Source of the DNA: Mytilus californianus
Taxonomy: Eukaryota; Mollusca; Bivalvia; Mytilida; Mytilidae
DNA: 64,000 nucleotides
Reading direction: 5' to 3'
NCBI RefSeq assembly: GCF_021869535.1
Contig: NW_026262581.1
Location: 73,933,955 to 73,997,954, forward strand
In this document: positions 48,773 to 59,924 of the stretch, piece by piece
How positions within the stretch are numbered: position 1 is the first letter of the stretch
Layout: each line of letters begins with the position of its first letter
The notes under the pieces: generated by a model
The model's input: only the letters and a program-made list of their open reading frames with translations
Told to the model about the DNA's origin: nothing
The model's database searches: none
Position numbers and translations under genes: made by a program

Positions 48773-49237
48773 AAATATTTATGATATTGCGCTTTTAAAC
48801 TTTATATTCAATTTCCAAAAATTTAGAGAAGTGAAAGTAACTTAGTTGCCTCATTATAATACTCAAATGCCTGTCTTCGCACTATTATAGAATCTCCAGT
48901 GAAATCAATTCAACATGTAAAGAGCAGTTTTTGTGCCACATAAATAATCTACAACAGTAAGACAGCCACTAAGAATTCCTTAAATACATAATTCGACAAA
49001 TAACCCATATTGGACTAAAAGGAAAAGACATTTGCTCAAAGCTTACTTCGGAAAGGAAATGAAAATGAATTTTAGTTTCTGGCCACACAAAAGTTGTTGT
49101 TGTTAAACCAGCGATTGAAACGCAAAACGTCATCGCTACTTTCCATTCATGTCTTTATGTCATTGATTTTTATGTCATATTATTAGTTCCTTGCGCGATT
49201 ACATTTTACATGATTTTTTATTTGTTTATATTTGCAG

Positions 49238-49423
49238 TGAAAATCTGGACAACATGAATATCATCTTGTTTCTAACAGCTGTTGGTATTGTAATTAGTTG
49301 GGTGCATGATATTCAAGCTGCAGTTTGTGATCTGTGTGAATGTTCAATCCCGTTAAAGACTAATTGTGATAAAAAAAAATTAGATGTTATACCAGATGGA
49401 ATTCCTATAAATACAACTGATTT
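49238..49423 (+). CDS. 5' coding exon of an LRR protein: signal peptide and LRRNT cap
   Basis: A 3' splice site ('tttatatttgcag') ends at 49237, and the start codon is at 49254. The first 22 residues, from MNIILFLTAVGIVIS, are a hydrophobic signal peptide. Next comes the cysteine cap CDLCECSIPLKTNC (Cx2CxCx7C), then LDVIPDGIPINTTDL, the usual approach of an LRRNT domain to the first repeat. This predicts a secreted or membrane LRR protein (Toll-like or LRR-only). The coding part is 170 nt, ending in phase 2 after GAT TT, followed by GCAAGT: a GC 5' splice site, otherwise perfect consensus. That phase fits the downstream 72 nt LRR exons exactly. A conventional GT four bases later would give phase 0 and break the frame. 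The open frame reading through to 49625 is intron. Confidence 0.7.
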
Positions 49424-49882
49424 GCAAGTATTTTACCAGAAATTTGAATTAGCTTTGGTAACAAAATTAGGTGCTGAACACCATTATTTATTTGATTGTA
49501 CCCTTTTTTATAATAAAAGGATGTTATTCTTAAATAAATTACCACATATAATACTAATCAATTTTATGAGTTGCCTCATTACGACTTCTACAACATTTTA
49601 TATAAAAATCTACTTTTTTTTATAAAATGCATTAGCAGTTGTTAACTTATATCTCAATTTCGATGTAGCAGGCTTCCTTAGAACATATTGATTCGTGTAT
49701 ATACATAATAATCACTGCAATTATTTGTTCTTATTTTTAAGGAAATTATTTCATTGGCAATTATTTTTATTCCAATACCCGTTCTGGGGTATTGATGATA
49801 ATATGAAACTTGAGGAAACTTGAAACTGGACACCGACAAAAACCAAAACAATAAATTGATGTTTGAATAGGTATTTACAACA

Positions 49883-50096
49883 TTACTGTGGATTCATTTA
49901 TTTTCGTGGGTACCAATTTTCGTGGATTAAAGAAAACTTACATGTTCGTGGATATTTAATTTCGTGGTTTTGCCGAAGTCTGCATAGAAGCCTATAGAAA
50001 ATTTGTTATTCGTTGAATATTTAATTTCGTGGTTCACCTGTAACCACGAAATCCACGAAAATTGGTATCCAACGAATAATAATGAATCCACAGTAA
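49883..50096. mobile_element. MITE, 214 bp, TTACTGTGGATTCATT ends
   Basis: The left end TTACTGTGGATTCATT, then 'cgtgggtaccaattttcgtgga', is inverted at the right end as 'tccacgaaaattggtatcc' and AATGAATCCACAGTAA. TA-containing termini fit a Tc1/mariner-type origin, but the boundary of any duplication is ambiguous. I recognise this MITE as widespread in bivalves. It lies in the first intron of the LRR gene. Confidence 0.85.
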
Positions 50097-50246
50097 TACA
50101 AATTCATCCAGTTAGTTTCTGGGTCCATGCTGCACCTTTGGAGACCCTACTACATGAACCCTTCAAGTGATAGTTTCCATATCAAATATACAGTTGTACC
50201 GATTTTAATTTACAAATGAAAAACCAGTTCGCAAATTCATTTGTAG

Positions 50247-50317
50247 ATATCAGAAAAGAAACAGAATCATTCTGCAGAAAACGAGTCTCTAGATGGATTA
50301 TCATCCTTAAGAAATTT
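50247..50317 (+). pseudogene. Damaged LRR exon (71 nt, one base short)
   Basis: It is flanked by 'catttgtag' and 'gtaaaa', with the same layout as the intact 72 nt exons, but it has one base fewer near 50270 (ATT where sisters have ACT/TCT). Restoring alignment, the tail reads SLDGLSSLRNL as in its sisters. In the actual frame a stop follows, so inclusion would break the protein. It is either a decayed exon or an assembly error. Confidence 0.65.
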
Positions 50318-50676
50318 GTAAAATTCCAAATGATTATTTTTTTTATATGAGATCATTTCGATCATTTTATTTCTTACAACCTTGATTCAAATCATAATCA
50401 AGCATATTATACTTTTCGCTTTTGATTAACAACAAAACCAAAAACATCATATTTAACTCATAATTTGCCTATCTATCTCGTGATTTACTTCTATGTTGTT
50501 ATATTTGTAATTTAAAAAAATGCCATTGATTTATAAAAGATATAGAACTTTTATAGAATTCAGTATACGTGTATCGCGCATATCCTCAGTTTGAATTTTC
50601 ATAGGGTGGTTATCAATATATAAAGTTGTACCTGGCTGCAAGTTAATTACTCATCAGTTTGCAAATTCTTTTGTAG

Positions 50677-50748
50677 AGTTCTGAGTGGAAACAAAATCAC
50701 TTCTGTAGAAAATGGATCTCTGGATGGTTTATCTTCCATAAAAAAGTT
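50677..50748 (+). CDS. Intact single-LRR exon, 72 nt, phase 2
   Basis: It lies between 'attcttttgtag' and the consensus donor GTGAGT. Translation with the shared split codon gives VLSGNKITSVENGSLDGLSS followed by IKKL, a 24-residue LRR (pattern LxxLxLxxNxI across the junction). Start and end are both phase 2, so any number of such exons can be joined without a frame change. It is the second LRR exon after the LRRNT exon and the first intact one. Confidence 0.85.
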
Positions 50749-51227
50749 GTGAGTACCTAATATTTATTTTTCATATGAGATCATATGTTTTGATAGGTCA
50801 GGTGACCTAACGCTTTGTTTATGACGGGTATTCATAATATGATATTTAACATTTGGAATGTTCCTGGAAGTTAATAGATATTTATTACTATTGTTACCGG
50901 AAGTATATTTTTTGGTTCACTAAGTTGCGTGTAAATTACTTAATATAGATACTATTACTGTGTTATATGATGTTTGCATATGTATATGAGATACCTACGA
51001 CTATATAGTTACGAAACTACGAGGTTACGAAACGGCCTGCACCCTCAATTCGGTCATTTCATTTCTTACAACGTCTGTTTAGATTCTTATAGGTAAAGAC
51101 TTTTTCTTATCAAGATTATCAATCGTCAGTGGTACAGTTGATGTTATATGTACATGATGTTTGTACAAATGTATTCTGCTTACCTCTGAACATATTTGGA
51201 TTGTACAACAAACTAAGTTTTTTTTTT

Positions 51228-51257
51228 GGGGGGGGGAGGGGTGGGGGGGGGGGGGGG
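51228..51257 (+). repeat. Poly-G tract, copy 1
   Basis: About 30 bases of almost pure G with one A and one T, directly after a T run. It has a counterpart in unit 2 at 56547-56569. It lies on the sense strand of the presumed LRR intron and could form a quadruplex in DNA or RNA. Homopolymers are also prone to sequencing error. Confidence 0.9.
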
Positions 51258-51439
51258 TATTACTGATATATTTGCCTAACTACATGTTTCAGTCTTACAA
51301 AAAATACTGATATAAAGTGCTTTCATTAAGACACAATATAAGGATATTTTTGTTACTTAAAATCTTATGTCCGCATGTGCAGCTTTATGACTAAGAGGAT
51401 AGTGCGTGATGTTAGTTTGAAGAATAGGAATTAAACATC

Positions 51440-51800
51440 AGGCTGGTTATTTATTGACGACACTCTTAAACATTTTCAGCCGGTAAAAGAAGGAAGTCCA
51501 GATAATAATTAACAATGAACAAGGATGTACACAAGTGCAGGTCAACGAATAGTTTTCAATAATTAGCAAAATCCAAACCGTTTGGGAAGGTATAACAAAC
51601 ATGACAAATGTGAATACGAAAAATAAAAAAATAAATAAAAAAAGGGGGAAACTAACGATTTGATTTAAGTAAAAATACGTTAAATTAAAAACAATAAAGG
51701 CATACGACAACCAAAAACACAAAGTGAACAACAGGCTTGTTAATGGTTCAGCGGAACTCTGTGCCTTGTTTGCAAATTACTTCTGCCAATAAAGTACATA
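51440..51800 (-). repeat. Mussel repeat with 'GTTCCGTTGAACC' head, minus, copy 1
   Basis: Reversed, it reads 'aggcacagagttccgctgaaccattaacaagcctgttgttcac', then 'ttggttgtcgtatgcc' and 'aaatcaaatcgttagtttcccc'. Sister copies are at 56770-57080 and 58010-58330. The three translate on the minus strand into similar hydrophobic peptides (LFTLCFWLSYAFIVFNLT and relatives), but they have different starts and frame breaks. I read this as an old retroelement-tail sequence amplified with the array, not a gene. Confidence 0.65.
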
Positions 51801-52624
51801 ACTCTTTGATGTTGGTTTAGCAGTGTCTTAAAATTATAACAATGTCATTTTACGGCCTCGTTTCAAATCATAATCAAGCATGCCATACATTCCATTTTAA
51901 ATAAACAACAAAACCAACAAACATCATAATTAACTCCAGATTTGCTTGTGCTATTACCTATCTATCTCGTGATTTACTTCTATGTTGTTATGTTTGTAAT
52001 TATAAGAATACCATTGATTTATAAGGGATCATAGATTTATTCTTACGAGGAAGCTCCGAGCATGCTTGGAGGATGCTCGGAGCTTTCTAAGTAGGCTCTT
52101 CTCTGCAGTTTATGTGGACAATAATGATCATGATCCATTAAGATGTTAATCAAATCTTTATCACTTCTATAAGGAAAGTAAAGCATTTTAGAGTAAGCTC
52201 AATTAACACCTGTGTAAACATCTGGTCTATTCAAATACATCTTGCATGTAATTTGACAAACTATAAAATAGATAAGAAATTCTTCAATAGTACTGTGTAA
52301 TGGTTGGAAAGAAATATCAAGTCTCCACAAAAAGAAAAAGTCAATAAAATATTTTCTTATTATATTTAATAATCATTCTTTTTAAATACAAACCTTATCA
52401 TTAGATAATATAATTTAATCATAGTTTATACTATACAATATGCTACATAAAAGTCATCAAGACACAAACAACAGTCAGGGCCCTTACTATACAAGTTATT
52501 TTTTTCAGTTCTTTATATAGGTATTTTTTGGTTTTCAAAAATTATTTAATAACTCAGTAGTTATTTTAAATGTCAATAGAAACATGGACTAAATGTAGTT
52601 TTTATGAATTGTTATATCATTTTA

Positions 52625-52834
52625 TTACTGTAAATTCGGAAATTAATGTGCATTTATTATTGCGATTTTGTCATTTTAGACTAAAATGCGATTTTAATTT
52701 TTGAGATATTGAGAAAAATCCTGTTTAATTCATATAAAAAATTTCAAAATGCGAGTTTAAATTATTGCGATTATAACCCTGTCGCATATTTCGCAATAAT
52801 AAAAACATAGCAATAATTTCTGAATTTACAGTAA
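52625..52834. mobile_element. MITE, 210 bp, TTACTGTAAATTCGGAAATT ends
   Basis: The left end TTACTGTAAATTCGGAAATT is inverted at the right as AATTTCTGAATTTACAGTAA. The interior shows 'attattgcgattttgtcattttagactaaaatgcgattt' with a reversed counterpart 'aatgcgagtttaaattattgcga'. It is nested inside the Harbinger-like element. The ends share the TTACTGT start with the 49883 MITE, suggesting related transposases. Confidence 0.85.
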
Positions 52835-54225
52835 ATAATATTAAGAATTTATCAAATTTCAGATGAGTATAGAGTATAGATATAAAAGGTTAAGTTAAAA
52901 ATTATGACAAAAATATAACTTTTATAAGTTATTTTATACATCTTTTAAAAACTTCGTACTTACAATTATTTAAGTAACATATGTAATTGTTTTAGGTTGC
53001 AAATTATAAATAACTTCAAGTCTTAGTTAAATCGCAAGGTTCCATCTATTCATATCTGTCTACCTTTAAGATTTTTAAGATAAATGATACTTTAATAATC
53101 CCAAGAGACCAATCTTTGACACAGAAGCGTGGTGTCAGAAAGGCAATTAGTGTTTCAGGATGATTAGTTTTATTTTTCATAGGAAAAATAACCAGATGTC
53201 TGTGAAAATTTGTTAAAGCTAGTAAAACCTGTATAAATGGACACCTTTAAAAATAATCTTAACAAAAGTTACTTATACATGATATAGAAGTAATTTCTGA
53301 TATAGCTTAGTTTTCAACATAACTTGTATAGGTAATTTTGAAAATTACTTGTCTACGTAATGCCCCTAACTGAACAATGGTAATATTTTTTATTAAAAAG
53401 GCTGGTTTGAGGGGTAATACCATCATTGTTTTTCCCCTATTACGTCTCTATTTAATTGATTTTTAAATAGTGCAGAATTTATCTTTGTTTTAAATGTATA
53501 AATTCTTGGCATGAGTAACCTTTTGTCCTGTCCAGTACTACAGTGAAAATACAACATAACTTTTCATTGCATATAAGATAGTAAACATCACCAGAAGTTA
53601 ACCAATCAAATTCCTCTTCCCCCCTTTTTTTTCCCTGTTGACAAGCTTTAGTAGCCATGTCCACTTAAATTTCCAAATATTTTATAGAAACAAAAAAAAC
53701 ATTATATTGCTTTGAAACATAAAACAGATCCTAAATATATAAATATATATGCTGAATTTTTTTTCTATAAGATTCAAATAAGTTATTTTTTTTTCTTTTT
53801 AGATTCATGTGTATAATTATGAAAACCAACCTAAAGCAAAGTTAGTTACAATTTTAGGTATAATTATGTTTATTAGTATAGGACATTGTGGTTGGTTTGG
53901 AGTTGAAACAACTATATTTTGCTTGTGTTGTGTTGTTTAACATTCAATTTATACAAGTATTAGAAATATGATCACACAATTTTAAAAGTAAATATTGATA
54001 AAAGTCTGTCTGTATCCTGTCCAATATTAAAATCATAAAATCTATGTAGAGGCAAAGCATTATTATAAAAGGTTTATAGCACAGCATGATACATTATATA
54101 AACATTATAGTTTGAGGGAATAACCCATTTTACAGTTTCAGTAGGGATATTTATCTAAGAGCATCCTCTTTTATGCTCCATATGAAATATTTTGTTAATA
54201 TTAAAAATGCTATATGCTGTTAGAT

Positions 54226-54440
54226 TAAACACATCTCAACAATAATAATTGATTCCAATTTTAATAGAGGGAAACAGTTATCAATAAAAAAGATAGAAAC
54301 TGAAGATATTAGATTATTTGATAGATATATGGTAGATACATTATAATTTAACCCCTTAACTAAAGTGGTATAGTCGTGACTACCTATTGTCATGTTCCTA
54401 CAGTCATGACAGTAGTATGCTGAATCAAAAACATTTTTAA
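54226..54440 (-). pseudogene. LRR-protein-like fragment carried inside the Harbinger-like element
   Basis: The minus-strand frame reads YYCHDCRNMTIGSHDYTTLV, then KGLNYNVSTIYLSNNLISSV, then FFIDNCFPLLKLES. A CxxC pair followed by an L...LN..VSTIYLSNNLISS block resembles an N-terminal LRR cap joined to a first repeat, with FPLLKLES where the next repeat would start. It then stops shortly after. There is no start codon or signal peptide of its own that I trust, and no clear splice sites. It runs opposite to the surrounding LRR exons and is not the same sequence, so it is not a simple copy of them. Origin by gene-fragment capture is an inference; chance similarity is possible. Confidence 0.35.
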
Positions 54441-56266
54441 GCATACCAATTGAATTATTAAAATACATCTTTAAATATATGTAAGTGAGGGTCTAGCATA
54501 TATAAGTCAAGTCTGCAAATTATTCAAGAAAATTGCCTGTTCTTCTAATTCTTCTCAAACACTAAAACTGCTAAATTGCCTTATTCCTAACTTTAAACAG
54601 ATTATTACAAGAATCTTTAACTGTAGTTTTAATATATAGTATAAAATAACGGTATGTTTCAAACTGATATTCAGTTGACTTAAAGCATTAGGGTAATAAA
54701 TCAAAATTCTAAATTTTAAGCAGACAGCAGAATATATCGTACAAATGACTTCTCACTTAGAAGATGATTTGCTCTTCTGTTCACATTTATAAATAGAAAA
54801 ATGGAGGTTTATATGAAATGGAAATCTTGCAATTATCATTCAGGGTATCAAATGTAATTATGACTTTCTGCATTTTGATTAAGCTTTAAAGCGATAGCTT
54901 AAAAAATTAGTTGACATTTTTTATACAAATCAATGTGTATTGAAGAACTAGAATTTAAAATAGAATCAAGAGCTAAGAGCTAAGAGCTTCGAAAAAGATG
55001 CTCCAATATTTTGTACATTTATTAGTATGGTATAAATCGTGATAATGGTAATTGGTCTGGCCAGTTGAATTATTTTAATGAACTTTTCTAAGTTATTTTG
55101 TAGCTATGAAAAAGAAAAGAAAAAAATGTAATAAGAAATTATATTGGAGCTTAATGAGCTTAATTATGAAGCTCATAATTTCTTATTTATTCCATTTAAT
55201 CTGTGTATAATTTTTGAAACATAAACAGTATCAATTAAACATTTTCTCAATACTTTCCTGTTGATAACATATATAAAATATTTTGAGAAAAGATGTTGTA
55301 TTGCATAGACAAAAGGGATTACAGTACAAAGTATAATTTTTTTGGTCCACTGAATCCGTTTAACTATCATAAAAAAAAAAAAAAAAAGGTATTCAAGGAA
55401 AAGATATAGAGGGTTGCTCAACAAAATCAATTTATTATAACTACATTTGTATTATATTGTGAAAAGTCTTTCAACCTACCCTTCCAATTACGAATTACAA
55501 CTTTTCCCAAGTAGCCATCAATTTCTATGAAAGAACTAAGTTTGCTATTGTATATAAAGTTGAACAAATGATTATCAATCAATTACCATAGGTTGTGTCT
55601 TTGATGACTTTTATGTATCATTTTATATTGTATAAATTTAAGCTCTAATAATATTATTTAAAGTGAAAGCAGTTATAACATGTACAACAACAACACTTTA
55701 GGGATTGGTGCAGTAATTCAATTAGACTAGGCACCGTCATCAGGATTATTTAAATATAAAATTTAGTATTTTGTTTGTATTAAAAAAGAATGATTATTAA
55801 ATATAATAAGAAAATATTTTATTGACTTTTTCTTTTTGAGGAGACTTGTTATTTCTTTCCAAGCATTACAAAGCACTATTGAAGAATTTCTTATCTATTT
55901 TATAGTTTTGTAAAATTTCATGCAAGATGTATTTGAATAGACCAGATGTTTACACAGGTCGTAATTGAGCTACCTCTATAATGCTTTACTTTCCGTTTTA
56001 TAGAAGTGATACAGATTTGATTGACATCTTAATGGATCATGAAAGTTATTGTCAAATAAACTGCTGAGAAGAGCTTACTCAAAAAGCATGCTCGGATCTT
56101 CCTCGTAAGAATAAATCTATGATCCCTAAAAGATATAGAATTTTTATGGAATTCAGTATACGTGTATCGCGCATATCGTCAGTTTGAATTTTCATAGGGT
56201 GGTTATCAATATATAAAGTAGTACCTGGCTGCAAGTTAATTACTCAGTTTGCAAATTCTGTTTTAG

Positions 56267-56338
56267 AGTTCTGAAAGGAAACAAAATCACTTCTGTACAA
56301 AATGGATCTCTGGATGGATTATCTTCCTTAGAAACGTT
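56267..56338 (+). CDS. Intact single-LRR exon, 72 nt, phase 2
   Basis: It lies between 'attctgttttag' and GTGAGT. Translation: VLKGNKITSVQNGSLDGLSS then LETL. It matches the exon at 50677 apart from a few substitutions, and its flanking intron sequence is also duplicated ('gtacctggctgcaagttaattactcagtttgcaaattct' before, 'gtgagtacctaatatttattttgcatat' after), so whole genomic units were copied. It lies just 140 bp after the Harbinger-like element. Confidence 0.85.
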
Positions 56339-56546
56339 GTGAGTACCTAATATTTATTTTGCATATAGATTCTTATAAAGCATGCGATATTTTCAATTTC
56401 ATATAAAACAAAAACTTTTTCTTATCAAGATTATCAATCGTTAGTGGTACATTTGATGTTATATGTACATATTGTTTGTACAAATGTATTCTGCTTACCT
56501 CTGATCATATTTGGTACGTAACCAACAAACTTTTTTTTCTTTTTTT

Positions 56547-56569
56547 GGGGGGGGAGGGGGGGGGGGGGG
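56547..56569 (+). repeat. Poly-G tract, copy 2
   Basis: About 23 bases of G with one A, after a T run, at the same place in unit 2 as 51228-51257 in unit 1. Length difference between copies is expected for such a tract. Confidence 0.9.
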
Positions 56570-56769
56570 TTATTACTGTTATATTTGCCTAACTACATGT
56601 TTCAGTCTTACACAAAATACTGATATAAAGTGCTTTCATTAAGACACAATATAAGGATATTTTTGTTACTTAAAATCTTATGTCCGCATGTGCAGCTTTA
56701 TGACTAAGAGGATAGTGCGTGATGTTAGTTTGAAGAATAGGAATTAAACATCAGGCTGGTTATTTATTG

Positions 56770-57080
56770 ACGACACTCTTAAGAACTTTCAGCCAGTAAA
56801 AGAAGGCAGTCAGATAATAACTAACAATGGACAAGGATGTAAACAATTGCAGGAACAGTTTTTTTTCAATAATTAGTAAAATCCAAACCGTATGGGAAGG
56901 TATAACAAATGTGAATACGAAAAATAAAAAATAAATAAAAGGGGGAAACTAACGACTTGATTCAAGTAAACAAACGTTAAATGAAAAACAATAGTGGCAT
57001 ACGACAACCAACAAAATAATGTGAACAACAGGCTCGTGAACGGTTCAACGGAACTCTGTGCCTTGCTTGCGATTACCTTT
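56770..57080 (-). repeat. Mussel repeat with 'GTTCCGTTGAACC' head, minus, copy 2
   Basis: Counterpart of 51440-51800 in unit 2. Reversed it reads 'aggcacagagttccgttgaaccgttcacgagcctgttgttcac'. It is closer to the usual mussel form than copy 1. Confidence 0.7.
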
Positions 57081-57399
57081 GGCACTTCAGTGCCATACGT
57101 TATGTTGAATATCAAAAACTAAATAAAATTATCTGTAAAATACATAAAAACAAAGCATTTCAAATTTTTTTCAAATGCTTCTTTTTGTTTATAAAATAGC
57201 TTATGCCCGGGTTCATGACATTCCATAAGGGTTTGACAAGATTATTGATGTTTTTAACATTTACACTCAATTTTTTTTCTCCACTGTTACAAAGCTCGTT
57301 GTCAAACTCAATATTATTTGTCATCAGTAGTTCAAAAGTACATAACTCATCGCTGTTGGTTTAACAGTGTCTTAAAACTATAGCAATGTCATTTTAACG

Positions 57400-58510
57400 C
57401 CTCGTTTCAAATCATAAATAAGCATGCCATACAATCCATTCTTAATTTACAACAAAATTAAAAATAACATCATATTTAACTCCAACTTTACATTAAACAA
57501 AAACAATGTTTTTCTTATCAAGATTATCAATCATTAGTGATACCCTTGATTAATGTAATGTGTACATAATTTTTGTACAAGTGTATTCCGCCTACCACTT
57601 AAAATATTTGGATATTGCCAACAAACTGACTTTGTCTAGATTATTATTGTGATATTTGCGTACTACATGCAACAGTCTTACACAAAATACTGATATAAAG
57701 TGCTTTTATTAAGATACAATACAAGGATATTTTGAGACTTAGAATCTTGTATACGTGATAATATATCTTGTGTCCTCCAGTGGAGCTTAATGCCTAAGAG
57801 GATAGTACGTAATGTTAATTTGAAGAATGTGAATTAAACTTTAGACTTGTGATTTATTGACGACACTCTTGTGAATTTTCAGCAGGTAAAAGAAGGCAGT
57901 GTGAAATATCTTTAACTTGCATGAAAAGTCTGTTCAAATAGTACACAAACATATACACTTACATGTATTATGATATGTGGTATGATCGCTAATTAAACAA
58001 ATGATGTGGTCTGTGGTACTGTTTTGTATATTTTGCGATTCCTGTTTTCATTTATTATCCACCTTCTAAACAATGAACAAGGATGTAAAAAAGTACAAGT
58101 GACGGGACAATTTTCAATAATTAGCAAAATCCAAACCATATGGGAATGTATAAAAATGTGAATACGTAAAATAAAAATAAATAAAAGTGGGAAACTACAG
58201 ACTTGATTCAAATGAAAATACGTTAAATGAAAAAAAAAATGCATACGACAACCAACAAAAGAGAGTGGACAACATGCTCCTGAGCAGTTCAACGGAACCA
58301 TTTGCCTCGCTTGCGATTACTTTTGTCACTGTAAAAGTGAAATGTTGAATGTCAAACTTAATCCAATTAACAGTTAAACACAGAAACACAGAACTATTCA
58401 AATTTTCTTCAGATGCTATTTCTTGTTTATAAAATAGCTTATGCCCGGTTTCATAACATTCCATAAAGGTTTGACAAGATTATTGATGTCATTTACATTT
58501 AATACTGGTT
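57400..58510 (+). repeat. LRR array, genomic unit 3, LRR exon deleted
   Basis: It starts like units 1 and 2 but jumps at about 57485 from 'atttaactcc' to 'tttttcttatcaagattatcaatc', losing the roughly 0.6 kb that includes the exon. It retains the 'gatataaagtgcttttattaaga' stretch and the minus mussel repeat (58010-58330), then 'aaaatagcttatgcccgg-ttcat-acattccata', which also ends unit 2 at 57195-57235. The poly-G tract is absent. Confidence 0.7.
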
Positions 58511-59900
58511 TGTTATGTTAACTGTCGGTAAATTGTATATGATATATTATTTTTGAACATTTTGATCCAAATGTTATTCCATAATCATGACAAATCGTCT
58601 ATCTAAGTTTAATAAACAAATTATACGGAGCTTGACAAAGTTATAGACATGTCATAAAGTCTTAAAAACTGTAAAAATGGAGGCAAAAGCGGCGATTTTT
58701 CGTTTCCTATAATTAGTTGTCCTATTTTTATCAAACTGAAACAAACTCCATGGCAATAACTGAAAATAATGGAATGTGAAACGAGATGATATACGATTTG
58801 TTCTTGTTTTAAACATTTACCCTGAGACTATTTTAACACAATAATCTCACATAAATTCAATGTAACAAAAATAACATTAAAATAAAAAAGCGACTTTGCA
58901 GGAGTAGTCTTTCGGGTGGAAATCTAGGACAAAAATTGGAAAATGAGAAACAAAACAACTTAAACATGGTTTTTTTAATGTATTCGATAGTCCTTGTGTG
59001 TTTCTTAGAAATGTATAAGAAAACATAATTCTGTTTCATATGAGTACACAATTAGTACCATTTGCTGTTTCAAAACTGTTTCAACGTTTTTTTAGCATAG
59101 TAATATAAATTTTAACAGCTTCTTTTTATTTTGACTGTCGTCCGAATTGTGACCTTACTGCTTAAAACAAAATATCTTTTTTTTAAATTAGGGAAAATGC
59201 ATTTAATATCTACTGTTAGACTGCAGAAACCCTAAAGTAGTCCACATTTGTTGAAAGTTAAAAAAAAAATGATAAATGTATCATATTATGCTATATATTA
59301 TAGGAATTATGTGGGAATAATTTATACGTAAAACATGGCGGACAAAGTAACTCAAAACCACTAATTTTCCCTGATGGGCATCATGCACCACGTAACCAGT
59401 GTAAACTTCTTTTGTCAATATTATTCAATAGTTGTCAAAAGAACTGTTCAAAAATAGTTCATCTAACCGAATATCTTTTTTCATATGATATTAACTCTGT
59501 CAATTCATTTCTTACCTCTTTTCATTTTCTTTTCATGCATTTCCCCCAATTATCAACCATAGATCTGATGATTTCGAATTAGTTTTAAATGTGTTCGGGT
59601 TTTTTTTTTTTTTTTTTTTCTTTTTTTCTTTTATGGCGGGGTGTATCTAAGAACGCTATTATTTCTGTATTGAATACTAAATATAATTCCATAGGCTGTG
59701 TTTAAGTATGCTATGCTCTTTTTTATACAATTTATAAAAACAGCAATTCACACAGTCCATATATTACTTTTGGACGAAAAGTTTAAGGTTCCTTTCTAGT
59801 AGAACTGATTCACACCTGCATTATTAAAATGTCATTCTGTAAATCCATTGTGCACTTTTGTAGACATAAAACAGTTGGGACCAGATCTAACATATCTTCA
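58511..59900. other. Non-coding intronic or intergenic stretch
   Basis: AT-rich, with a T run at 59598-59620 and no LRR exon, MITE or frame I can support. Confidence 0.5.
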
Positions 59901-59924
59901 GAATTGTCAGAATGATCCGTCATA

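Larger units (their letters stand above)
50382..51855 (+). repeat. LRR array, genomic unit 1 (about 1.47 kb)
   Basis: It starts at 'cttgattcaaatcataatcaagcat' (50382) and ends where the same string recurs at 51856. Order: 'gatttataaaagatatagaa', 'cagtatacgtgtatcgcgcatatc', LRR exon (50677), 'cttatcaagattatcaatcgtcagtggtac', poly-G (51228), 'gcatgtgcagctttatgactaagaggatagtgcg', and a reverse-oriented mussel repeat (51480-51790). Unit 2 repeats this order. Confidence 0.8.
52025..56126. mobile_element. Harbinger-like DNA transposon derivative, 4102 bp, about 370 bp TIRs
   Basis: The left end GGGATCATAGATTTATTC, then 'ttacgaggaagctccgagcatgc', is inverted at the right end ('gcatgctcggatcttcctcgtaagaataaatctatgatccc'). 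Similarity continues inward to about 52400 and 55755, diverged but collinear. The flanks are TAA (52022-52024) and TAA (56127-56129). The empty site GATTTATAAAAGATATAG is preserved in sister units (50527, 61345), so the 3 bp TAA duplication is directly visible. TAA/TTA duplication with G-rich termini is characteristic of PIF/Harbinger. No transposase or Myb-like ORF is seen, so it is non-autonomous. Inside are a second MITE (52625) and an LRR-like minus-strand frame (54226). Confidence 0.85.
51856..57399 (+). repeat. LRR array, genomic unit 2 (about 1.44 kb without the Harbinger-like insertion)
   Basis: It starts 'cctcgtttcaaatcataatcaagcatgcc', runs to 'ttgatttataa' at 52024, then is interrupted by the 52025-56126 element and resumes at 56127 'taaaagatatagaatttttatgg'. 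It then carries the LRR exon (56267), poly-G (56547) and the minus mussel repeat. It ends at the next unit string near 57400. Confidence 0.8.

Noticed and set aside
49424..49625. Continuation of the LRRNT frame to a 144-residue protein
   Set aside because: After the GCAAGT donor the translation loses the LRR pattern (no LxxLxLxxN) and becomes AT-rich. The phase logic of downstream exons supports an intron.
53479..53664. Minus-strand 61-codon frame in the Harbinger-like element as part of a transposase
   Set aside because: No DDE, Myb or MADF-type motif is visible; it is too short and isolated to support.
51447..58464. Three similar hydrophobic minus-strand frames as a small membrane-protein family
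   Set aside because: They lie in copies of one dispersed mussel repeat, have different starts and frame breaks, and show no common intact frame.
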